This document shows positions 9,242 through 16,092 of a DNA stretch of 16,092 nucleotides, one piece after another. A model generated the notes under the pieces. The model was not told the origin of the DNA, did not search any database, and saw only the letters and a list, made by a program, of their open reading frames with translations. The translations under genes and the position numbers were made by a program. Each line of letters starts with the position of its first letter. The stretch's first letter is position 1. The stretch is from Basidiobolus heterosporus B8920 (Eukaryota; Basidiobolomycota; Basidiobolomycetes; Basidiobolales; Basidiobolaceae): positions 1 to 16,092 of the forward strand of contig JNET01033768.1 of assembly GCA_000697455.1 (NCBI GenBank), read 5' to 3'.

Positions 9242-9978
9242 TTAGAATCTAAGCTTAGTGAAGAACCACTTGTTCTTTCCGGAGGTATAACTACACGAGT
9301 TGAGGAATGTTAGGAAAGATACATATATATATATAGTGGACACATGACGCTTCTACATACCGCTCTTCGAAAAGCTTCTTGATAGCCTTCTTGGAAGCAT
9401 TTCTTTGGGTAGGCTCCTTGAAAGACTCGGGGGAGACGGCCTTCTTGATTTCCTCCAACTCCAAACCGTATCTACAAATAAGATGCTAAGCTTCTAACGT
9501 CCGACGAACTGAATGGTTTGCTTGGTGTTTACCTGGTAGGCATGATGTGGTTGTAGTTGACGACCTTGATGAAAGGCTTGACCTTGGAGCGCTTAGAGAT
9601 ACGCTTTTTGCCCATGGACTTGTTCACCTTGAGGGGATATCTTTCGACACCGGCAACGATGGCATGACCGTAAGCACGTTCTTTGGTACCTTCATCGAAA
9701 TGTAAAAACAAAAAGAAAAATCAAGGTCATTTAAATCTTGGTTTGGTGGATGTATAGTGGATGTATGGTGTATATGATGCATGAACACAGAAAAGCAATA
9801 TGAAATGGTCAGAATTGATTGGTATTTTTAACAACTACGACTTTCTTGCCAGCGTAACGGCCTTGGAGAACAATAGCAACCTAGCGTACGCAACGGTTAA
9901 CTTGCCCTGAGTCTATCATCGATATTCTTAATGGATGGATGCGTGGTTTACCTTGCCTGGTTTGATGAACTTGACCAT
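9242..9978 (-). CDS. RPL27: 60S ribosomal protein L27 (eL27)
   Basis: Cytosolic large-subunit ribosomal protein. Five minus-strand exons: 9978-9952, 9880-9826, 9701-9533, 9471-9361 and 9290-9242. They give exactly 136 aa, the length in human and yeast. Blocks seen: [74 protein letters not shown] and the terminal [12 protein letters not shown]. Introns 1, 3 and 4 are GT...AG. Intron 2 (9825-9702) is not: no GT...AG pair keeps both the frame and the conserved [12 protein letters not shown] junction, and the fitting ends are AT...AC. The ATG at 9978 gives the normal N terminus, with a 9-codon first exon. The gene faces RPL12 tail to tail and EIF4A3 head to head. Confidence 0.95.
9702..9825 (-). 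other. AT...AC intron in RPL27, candidate U12 type
   Basis: On the minus strand the intron starts ATACCAATC at 9825 and ends TTTTTAC at 9702, 124 bases long, about twice its neighbours. Splicing it gives the junction V-K-N-F-D-E-G-T, matching VKNIDDGT in animal L27, and restores the family length of 136. A motif CCTTGAT lies about 19 bases before the acceptor and matches the U12 branch core CCTTRAY; a pyrimidine tract lies between. The donor matches the U12 consensus ATATCC only partly, so U12 type is likely rather than proven. The junction can slide one base without changing the mRNA. Confidence 0.7.
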
Positions 9979-10332
9979 TCTAATGCGAGGTATCTGCCAA
10001 GAGATAGAGGGTTTTTTCCATACACACCATCGGTACCTTTAACTGATTCCACGGATCCGATGGATCAAGTTCGGACCCTAATTATATCATTCAGTCACCC
10101 CAAATTGCGGATCACTTCACCAATAAATGTACCATGGAATTTGTTATAGCGATTACGATAATACATCACCATTCTATCATTCAACGAATCTTGAAAAAAT
10201 CACCACAAAACTGACTTGTCGAAATCTTTTTTTTTTCGTGACGACCAGGTTGATTACTAAAGTACGAGAGGGATTCTAATTTCTAGTGGTGTACTCTTAC
10301 TATCCTTTATTACCTTAACTAAAGTGGTAAAT
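9979..10332. promoter_or_regulatory. divergent promoter region of RPL27 and EIF4A3
   Basis: This 354-base gap holds both promoters. A run of ten T at 10227-10236 is a likely nucleosome-depleted poly(dA:dT) element on the EIF4A3 side. An ACCCTAA at about 10075-10081 resembles one unit of the telomere-like motif seen near the right end of the window. A GGATCCGATGGATC direct repeat is near 10053-10066. No gene was seen. Confidence 0.4.
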
Positions 10333-11658
10333 ATGGCTCTTGACCGTAAGGTAGACGAGAAACTTAATTTCGAAACAAGCGAAAGCGTCAAGGTTGTTTC
10401 CACCTTCGATCAGCTTGGACTAAAAGAAGATCTGTTACGTGGCATCTATGCTTATAGTAAGTTACCTACAACAGAAGGGCAGTGCTTGTTCTTTTCGTGT
10501 CTAACCAACAATTCTTAGATTTCGAAAAACCATCTGCTATTCAGCAGCGTGCCATTGCTCCTATCATCAAGGGCCGTGATGTGATTGCCCAAGCTCAATC
10601 AGGTACTGGTAAAACCGCCACCTTTTCGATCTCCATTCTTCAAACCGTGGACACCTCAGTTCGTGAAACACAAGCGCTAGTTCTTGCTCCCACTCGTGAA
10701 CTGGCCACCCAGATTCAAAATGTAGTCTTAGCATTGGGAGATTACATGAACGTGCAATGCCACGCCTGTATTGGTGGTACTAGCGTAGGTGAAGACATTC
10801 GTAAGCTCGACTATGGACAACACGTAGTCACAGGTACTCCAGGAAGAGTTTATGATATGATTCGTAGACGTAACTTGCGCACACGTAATATCAAAATGCT
10901 TATCTTAGATGAAGCAGATGAACTTCTTAATCGTGGATTTAAAGATCAAATTTACGATGTTTATCGTTACCTACCACCTTCCACCCAAGTGGTACTACTT
11001 AGTGCCACTCTTCCACATGATGTACTCGAGCTTACTACTAAATTCATGACTGACCCTATTCGTATTCTGGTCAAACGTGATGAACTTACTTTGGAGGGCA
11101 TCAAGCAGTTTTTCGTTGCCGTAGAGAAGGAGGAATGGAAATTCGATACCCTCTGTGATTTATACGATACCCTGACCATTACACAAGCAGTAATCTTCTG
11201 CAACACCAGAAGAAAGGTTGATTGGTTGACTGAGAAGATGAGAGAAGCTAACTTTACCGTCTCATCCATGCACGGTGAAATGCCTCAGAAAGAAAGAGAT
11301 TCGATTATGCAAGAGTTCCGACAAGGTGCTAGTCGTGTGTTGATTACCACCGACGTTTGGGCTCGTGGCATTGATGTTCAACAGGTCTCCTTAGTTATCA
11401 ACTATGACCTCCCATCCAATCGTGAGAACTACATTCATCGGTAGGGATCTTCTTTCAAACCCATGAATACCCTTTTCTTTAAAAGCAAGAGACTAACCTA
11501 TTCCATACTTTAGTATCGGTCGTTCCGGAAGATTCGGCCGTAAAGGAGTTGCCATCAACTTCGTCAAAAACGACGATGTCAAAATCCTGCGCGATATCGA
11601 ACAATACTACAGTACGCAGATCGATGAAATGCCAATGAATGTTACCGATTTGATTTAA
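10333..11658 (+). CDS. EIF4A3: eIF4A-III/Fal1 DEAD-box RNA helicase
   Basis: ATP-dependent RNA clamp: core of the exon junction complex in intron-rich eukaryotes, and needed for 18S rRNA maturation as Fal1 in yeast. Exons are 10333-10456, 10519-11440 and 11514-11658, with GT...AG introns of 62 and 73 bases; the product is 396 aa (yeast 399, human 411). Motifs: Q motif around [12 protein letters not shown], Walker A AQSGTGKT at residues 67-74, PTRELA near 99, TPGR near 148, DEAD at 172-175, SATLP, and ARGIDV and [10 protein letters not shown] in the second RecA domain. The eIF4A-III subtype rather than eIF4A is shown by [22 protein letters not shown]-like [32 protein letters not shown] and the ending [11 protein letters not shown]. 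Presence of an EJC core fits the many introns in this window. AATAAA follows at 11829-11834. Confidence 0.96.
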
Positions 11659-11994
11659 TTTCACTTGTTAGCCTCTTTCAGTTATTGTCGTCAAATATTT
11701 TTCTCGTTTTCCCGCATACTCAAATCCCTCTTTTCACCCTGACTTATCCCTTCTCTCACACAACCCATAATCCACGTGTAAAGAGAAAATGACCTGAGTT
11801 GGCTGGGCTATGTACATTAATCGGAGACAATAAAAGAATCCCTCATTTTATGCATGTTCTATTTATTGTCATCTTATTCAAACACACATGGAATTGGTAA
11901 AATATGAGTATGCTGTGTGTGTGCTGAAACAAGGAAAATGAAATGGAAAGAATGCTGGGTTCTGTTAATGCGATCAATGTCACCGCACTTGACT
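11659..11994. terminator. convergent 3' ends of EIF4A3 and PSD1
   Basis: This 336-base gap lies between facing stops. A plus-strand AATAAA is at 11829-11834, 171 bases after the EIF4A3 stop. A minus-strand AATAAA (plus TTTATT) is at 11862-11867, 128 bases after the PSD1 stop. The two signals lie about 30 bases apart, so the transcripts probably overlap slightly. The 5' part is C/T-rich. Confidence 0.5.
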
Positions 11995-13636
11995 TTAGTT
12001 GTCCACCAACTCACCAATCTTTTGACCGACGCGGACTCTTTGATCTGCCTTGATATTGAACTTGAAGTTCTTGGGAGCCTCGAATACGAGCACAATGGTG
12101 GAGCCAAGTCGGAAGCCACCAACCTCATCACCGGCACGAAGCGGGTATCCCCCTAGGCGGTTGCTGTAGCTCTCATACGAAACTTGGGTATAAGTGCCTT
12201 CTGGGATGATTTCCTTTTGATTTGTTCGTAACTCCTACAATATCACTGAGCTTAGTACTGAAATGGTGAATACTTTGAAGAAACTTCCAATTACTTTGTC
12301 GAAGTTGATCTTGATAGAACCAACGTTAGTGGCACCAACGGGTGCCATTGCGAAGAACCCATGGCGCCATTGTCCCAAGAGCACCACGCGCTCGTTAAGA
12401 ACAAATAGGTTGGAGAGAAGCTTAACCATGTATGGCGATACTGAGAAGAGCTCGCCTGGAATCGTTGTAAACAAATTAGTCAGTTTCATCAGGAACAGAC
12501 TCAATAAATACTCACCAGCAAAATGGCGTCTGTTTTTCACCACCCAGTTGGTGGGTGAATGGAAGCGATGATAATCACCAGGTGCAAGATAGATGACACA
12601 GAAGAAAAGCTGATTTCCTTCTCTCAAAGGTGGGATGTGATACTCTTCAGATTTGGAGTTCTCGATTGACTGCGGTGCAACTTCACCACCTTCGCCCAAA
12701 AGCTTATCAAGTGAATAAGTAATACCGTTGACGTTCGCGAAGTCCTCTTCATCAACAATGTTGCTCACTTGTGAGTTATTTGTCCACTCGATATCCTTAC
12801 CATTTCCGTTCCCAATAAAAGCGTCTAGATTGTAGGTAAATCCTTTAATCTGCTCAACCATTCGCCCTTCGACTACGCCAAAATGAAGGACTTTGCCATC
12901 CGAGGGACTTACCTAGTCAGTTGTACATGCGATTAACCATTATGCGCATTTCACTGGTATCTGCTTCATAAATACATACCATAATACCCTCTTCAATTGG
13001 TCTCGCGTCTGGTTTTAAAGTTCTGTAGAAAAAATCACCCAAGTTTGGATAGGATTTTAGGTCGGGATTTTCCATCTCTTCTAAGTTACAACCAAAAATC
13101 CAACTATACAACTTATACCCAGGCTCTCGGAGCCAAATAGGTAAAGTTACTCCATTGAAAGTTCCAAAAAACCGAGAGAGAGCTCGCAAAGGAAGAGCAC
13201 CAAAAACGTGTACCTTTCACAGAATCTCGGCCATTAGGTTACAACTCGAGGAATAATTGGTGAGCTATACTGAAGTACCTGCCAAGGACCAACCACTACG
13301 GGCTTTTCATGTACGTTAGGTTCGGATTGCTTTTGAACCTCTCGTTCACGGACATGCGTATAATGTTGGAACCCTATATATGCTAGACCCAAACCAACAG
13401 GAATAGGAGCCCATTCAATTGGTGTATCTTTAATCTTTTTTCTCAAGGACGCTAGATATACAAAAAAAGCTGAGTACTGGTTCAAAGTAGACAATTATTT
13501 GGTGTCAAAGGGACGTACCAAAATTCTGACTTGCGTTGTACCTTGAAGCGGTGCAGTTAAAATTACGACTTGATGTCAACCTGGGATGACTTCTGATGGC
13601 TCGGAGGAGCAAACCTCTATTGCTATATCTTAACAT
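11995..13636 (-). CDS. PSD1: mitochondrial phosphatidylserine decarboxylase
   Basis: Pyruvoyl enzyme of the inner mitochondrial membrane that converts phosphatidylserine to phosphatidylethanolamine. Six minus-strand exons: 13636-13519, 13469-13279, 13213-12980, 12912-12516, 12455-12295 and 12234-11995. All introns are GT...AG and phases agree; the product is 446 aa. The N terminus (MLRYSNRG, then many Arg and Ser, almost no acid) is a matrix-targeting presequence. A hydrophobic segment near [12 protein letters not shown] is the membrane anchor. Family blocks are [48 protein letters not shown] (catalytic Asp region), [14 protein letters not shown] (catalytic His) and [19 protein letters not shown] in [14 protein letters not shown] is the self-cleavage site whose Ser becomes the pyruvoyl group. 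The enzyme looks intact. The acidic insert after [10 protein letters not shown] is normal for fungal mitochondrial forms. Confidence 0.95.
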
Positions 13637-14186
13637 TAGGTAATAGTATTCAGTCTGTCCGGACCTACTAAAACCACCGTTTTACTGTGACAACTAAAGT
13701 TTTTTCACCAAAATTTGAACTCTTTCAAAGATAGTTAAATATCGAAAATTAAGTCACAATGTTAAATGGAAAAATCCCCATAATTAAATTGTGATAAGGT
13801 CATGATTAACTCGACACTTCAATAAACAAGTTGTGTTGGTTAATTAATTACTTGGACTCTTTGGAGCAATCAAGGAACTCAAAAATTGCTATACTAGGGT
13901 GGGTATTACGCTCGAATTATCCTCCAAAAATGTCTACATGCTAACCCCGAAAACACCACTTCATGTAATTGCGTCACTAAGAAACATAAAATATGGTTCA
14001 AGACCGTCCATATAAAATGATTAATTCAACCTCGATAGTGAAAAAAAATGAAAATTTTTGAATCCCTTCTGTACATGTATTTAATCCAATCAAATCAACG
14101 GGACAATGATCTATAAAGTTAAAGCCGCATAACTAACTTCCTCTTGCTTTCTTCTCAAACGTTTCGAAGTAGTATCTTTCTTTATC
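13637..14186. promoter_or_regulatory. divergent promoter region of PSD1 and GIS2
   Basis: This 550-base A/T-rich gap has no gene. A TCACAAT...ATTGTGA inverted repeat lies at 13754-13760 and 13788-13794, flanked by TTAA on both inner sides. The 40 bases before the GIS2 ATG are C/T-rich (CTTGCTTTCTTCTC), as in leaders of highly translated fungal genes. A GGTTCAAGACC string at 13995 matches a tRNA B box, but no tRNA fold surrounds it. Confidence 0.35.
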
Positions 14187-14792
14187 ATGGCTTTCCGTCG
14201 TCCAGGTCATAACATTTGCTACAACTGTGGTGGTTCCGGTCACCAAGCTAAGGACTGCACCAAGACCGAACCCGTCTGGTAAATTGCTTTATATTCCTAT
14301 TTCTCTCGAAGACTAGAAATTTATTATGTGAATATAGCTACAACTGCAACCAAACTGGTCACATCAGCCGTGAATGCAAGGAACCTGCTGCCGCCAAGAC
14401 CTGCTACAGATGCGGAGAAACTGATCACCTTGTTAGTATTTCTCACTTGCTTTTCACTCATTTCTCTTATTAATTTGTCCGTGGTATAGTCTCGTGATTG
14501 CCCCAAGACTCTTGCTGAAGGCCCTGAATGCTACAAGTGCGGACAATCTGGCCACATGTCCAGAGCTTGCCCCGAGAACGCTAACAGCGGACGCAATGCT
14601 GGCAAGAGCTGTTACTCTTGTGGTGGCTTCGGTCATATGTCCCGTGATTGCTCCAAGGGTAGCAAGTGCTACAACTGCGGCAACACTGGTCATATTTCTC
14701 GCGACTGTACTGAGAAGTCTAACCAATCTTGCTATGCTTGCGGTGGTCAAGGACACATCAGCCGTGATTGCCCCGACAGAGCTCAGGCTTAG
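14187..14792 (+). CDS. GIS2: GIS2/CNBP-like CCHC zinc-knuckle nucleic-acid-binding protein
   Basis: Small single-stranded nucleic-acid-binding protein. Family members bind G-rich mRNA, associate with ribosomes and stress granules, and promote cap-independent or selective translation. Exons are 14187-14278, 14338-14431 and 14490-14792, with GT...AG introns of 59 and 58 bases; the product is 162 aa. Seven CX2CX4HX4C knuckles are visible in order: CYNCGGSGHQAKDC, CYNCNQTGHISREC, CYRCGETDHLSRDC, CYKCGQSGHMSRAC, CYSCGGFGHMSRDC, CYNCGNTGHISRDC and CYACGGQGHISRDC. Intron 1 falls inside the first Cys codon of knuckle 2, and intron 2 lies within knuckle 3. All metal ligands are present. The RGG linker found in animal CNBP is absent, so the form is closest to yeast Gis2 and fission-yeast Byr3. 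It could be a paralogue of either. Confidence 0.94.
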
Positions 14793-15214
14793 ATTAGCAC
14801 AATTTTTGATTAGTTAAACTATAAAACAGTTGGTGTTGAGATAGGGGAGTAAAAAAGTAGTCGAGTACTGTGACACTATACCTTGAATGATTAATCCTCA
14901 ATACTCATGGAACCTGGCGTTTGGTTTCTTTTTCCTGCCCTTTATCGTTGAAAAGTTATGTCGTACATATGTACTATACAATTTTCCTCCTTCTGTAAAT
15001 TCTCTTTCATCGCCAATTTGCTTATTTTTTTACTTTATTACGTCTAAACCAATCAATATAAACCATTAATTTAAAATATTGATAATACTCGCCAATAATA
15101 GCCAATCCTGGAAATTCCAACCACTAACATGGAGTTACGTCCTTGATGGATTATTTATGAAACAGCCAGAAGTCTCCAGCTGACAGTTTGTAGCTGTTGT
15201 TTTCTAACCGAAAA
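14793..15214. promoter_or_regulatory. GIS2 3' region and DAD1 promoter
   Basis: This 422-base A/T-rich gap lies between two genes on the same strand. It must carry the GIS2 terminator and the DAD1 promoter. Several A/T-rich strings (such as AATATAAACC near 15055) could serve in poly(A) signalling. No conserved frame or RNA gene was seen; the short open frame from about 14887 looks like noise. Confidence 0.35.
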
Positions 15215-15671
15215 ATGAGTGTTGTACCAGCAGTCAAGAAGCTCCTCTCCAAGTATCATTCAGATACTCCTCAAAGCCTGAAACTCATAGATGCTTATTT
15301 AGCTTACATTTTGTTTACCGGCATCTTCCAGTTCGTTTATTGTGTTATTGTTGGAACCTACCCATACAATGCTTTTCTCGCTGGTTTCATATCCACCGTG
15401 AGCACTTTCGTACTGGCCGGTACTTATTAAGAGTTATTTTCTTTATTAACGTTGAATTGTCAAGCTAATTTCTGTAATTAATAGCCAATCTTCGCATCCA
15501 AACTAACAAGAAGAACAAAGATTTTCCTGCCATCTCTAACGAAAGGTAACATTCACCAGCGTACACATATCCCTTCTACCTCTTTGAACACCTGTCTTTT
15601 TTAGAGCTTTCGCCGATTTCGTAGTTGGTAACCTTGTGGTGCATTTGATTGTTGCGAACTTCCTTGGTTAA
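15215..15671 (+). CDS. OST2: DAD1/Ost2 subunit of oligosaccharyltransferase
   Basis: Small membrane subunit of the ER oligosaccharyltransferase that transfers the lipid-linked glycan to Asn in nascent proteins. Exons are 15215-15419, 15485-15545 and 15605-15671, with GT...AG introns of 65 and 59 bases; the product is 110 aa (human DAD1 113). Family blocks seen: TPQSLKLIDAYLAYIL, TGIFQFVYCVIVGTYPYNAFLAGFIS, LRIQTNKKNKDF, ISNERAFADF and the ending HLIVANFLG. Three hydrophobic segments correspond to the expected membrane helices. The ATG at 15215 gives the normal start MSVVPAVKKLL; the frame is open a little upstream but has no further ATG there. Animals call this gene DAD1 because its loss triggers apoptosis. 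AATAAA follows at 15819-15824. Confidence 0.95.
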
Positions 15672-16092
15672 TCCCAAGTTCTTGCCGTTACGTATGTTCA
15701 AGTGTACTTTTTTGGAGGACGGATGATCACTACGCTTGTTCGCTCTTTTCTCATCTCCCAGTGATCCAAAGCTTTAGAAAGATACACTGTTGGTATCATT
15801 TATGAATATACTATGCATAATAAATCTCTCAGGATTACGATCTTTTGAAATAATCGAACATCTCTTCATTACACATTCGTTTGTGCATACATGTACTCCA
15901 GATAGTTACGAATTTCGGAATTGAATGCACCATCACTTCACTATCACTCGTGCACATAACCCTAACCCTAACCCTATCCCCAAATTCCACCTCGAATGGT
16001 TGGAAATTTTGGGGGACTAAATAGGTTGTATCCCCAGTAAATCTTATTTGGCTCGAGGCAAAAGTACATTATAGATGCACACTTTGTCAACT
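15672..16092. other. region downstream of DAD1, right end of window
   Basis: These 421 bases hold the DAD1 3' UTR with AATAAA at 15819-15824 and then sequence with no supported gene. The telomere-like run at 15958-15976 lies here. The rest may be the promoter of a gene beyond the window. No open frame longer than a few dozen codons was seen. Confidence 0.4.
15958..15976. repeat. three tandem AACCCT (telomere-type) units
   Basis: AACCCT occurs three times without interruption and is followed by ATCCCC. The complementary unit is AGGGTT, the common fungal and animal telomere repeat. It sits in unique sequence 287 bases past the DAD1 stop, so it is either an interstitial telomeric remnant or a telobox-type promoter element. 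Confidence 0.85.

Noticed and set aside
9690-9843. GC...AG or GT...AG solutions for RPL27 intron 2
   Set aside because: The GC donor and the one phase-compatible GT donor both delete a conserved block ([14 protein letters not shown] region). The other GT donors give the wrong phase at the only usable AG.
12235-12861. A 208-codon uninterrupted minus-strand frame as a single exon of PSD1
   Set aside because: It runs through an in-frame intron (12515-12456) and past the true exon end at 12295. Splicing these out gives the conserved [12 protein letters not shown] and INFDKELRTN junctions.
13995-14005. GGTTCAAGACC, a match to the tRNA B box
   Set aside because: No A box at the right distance, no acceptor stem and a poor T stem; chance match in A/T-rich sequence.
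14454-14817. Open frames of about 100 codons on both strands across GIS2
   Set aside because: They are Ala/Thr/Val-rich shadow frames of the repetitive zinc-knuckle coding sequence.
1-16092. A novel defence, toxin, CRISPR, biosynthetic or mobile system
   Set aside because: All recognised genes are ordinary housekeeping genes with host-like introns and codon use. No terminal repeats, transposase, integrase or spaced repeats were seen.

Overview
This is a nuclear fragment from a gene-dense, intron-rich fungus. Short introns (mostly 50-70 bases, GT...AG, often with a CTAAY or CTGAC branch site), a TTAGGG-type telomeric motif, a complete eIF4A-III, a fungal-style seven-knuckle GIS2 and tiny intergenic gaps together suggest an early-diverging lineage, most likely Mucoromycota. 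That placement is inference from gene style. I see no transposon, virus-like element, CRISPR array, tRNA or rRNA.

Layout: MCM5 (+, 5' end cut by the window), CCT4 (+), COX20 (-), an unrecognised 12-exon gene (-), RPL12 (+), RPL27 (-), EIF4A3/FAL1 (+), mitochondrial phosphatidylserine decarboxylase PSD1 (-), GIS2/CNBP-like (+) and DAD1/OST2 (+). The convergent pairs (CCT4/COX20, RPL12/RPL27, EIF4A3/PSD1) are separated by about 290-340 bases carrying AATAAA signals on one or both strands. The divergent pairs share gaps of 63 bases (unknown gene/RPL12), 354 bases (RPL27/EIF4A3) and 550 bases (PSD1/GIS2).

All the recognised genes are conserved housekeeping functions: replication licensing, cytosolic folding, translation and ribosome structure, mRNA binding, complex IV assembly, phospholipid synthesis and N-glycosylation. 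They form no pathway cluster. Gene models were built by splicing by eye. Lengths match the families closely (CCT4 536 aa, RPL12 165, RPL27 136, EIF4A3 396, DAD1 110).

The most interesting signals are splicing anomalies. RPL27 can only be read at its family length if a 124-base intron with AT...AC ends is removed; that intron carries a U12-like branch motif (CCTTGAT). The unrecognised gene has a second candidate AT...AC intron with an ATATCC donor, and elsewhere an in-frame TGA followed by a frame problem. These hint at minor-spliceosome (U12-type) introns retained in this fungus, but each needs transcript evidence. A three-copy AACCCT run sits near the right end, away from any visible telomere context.
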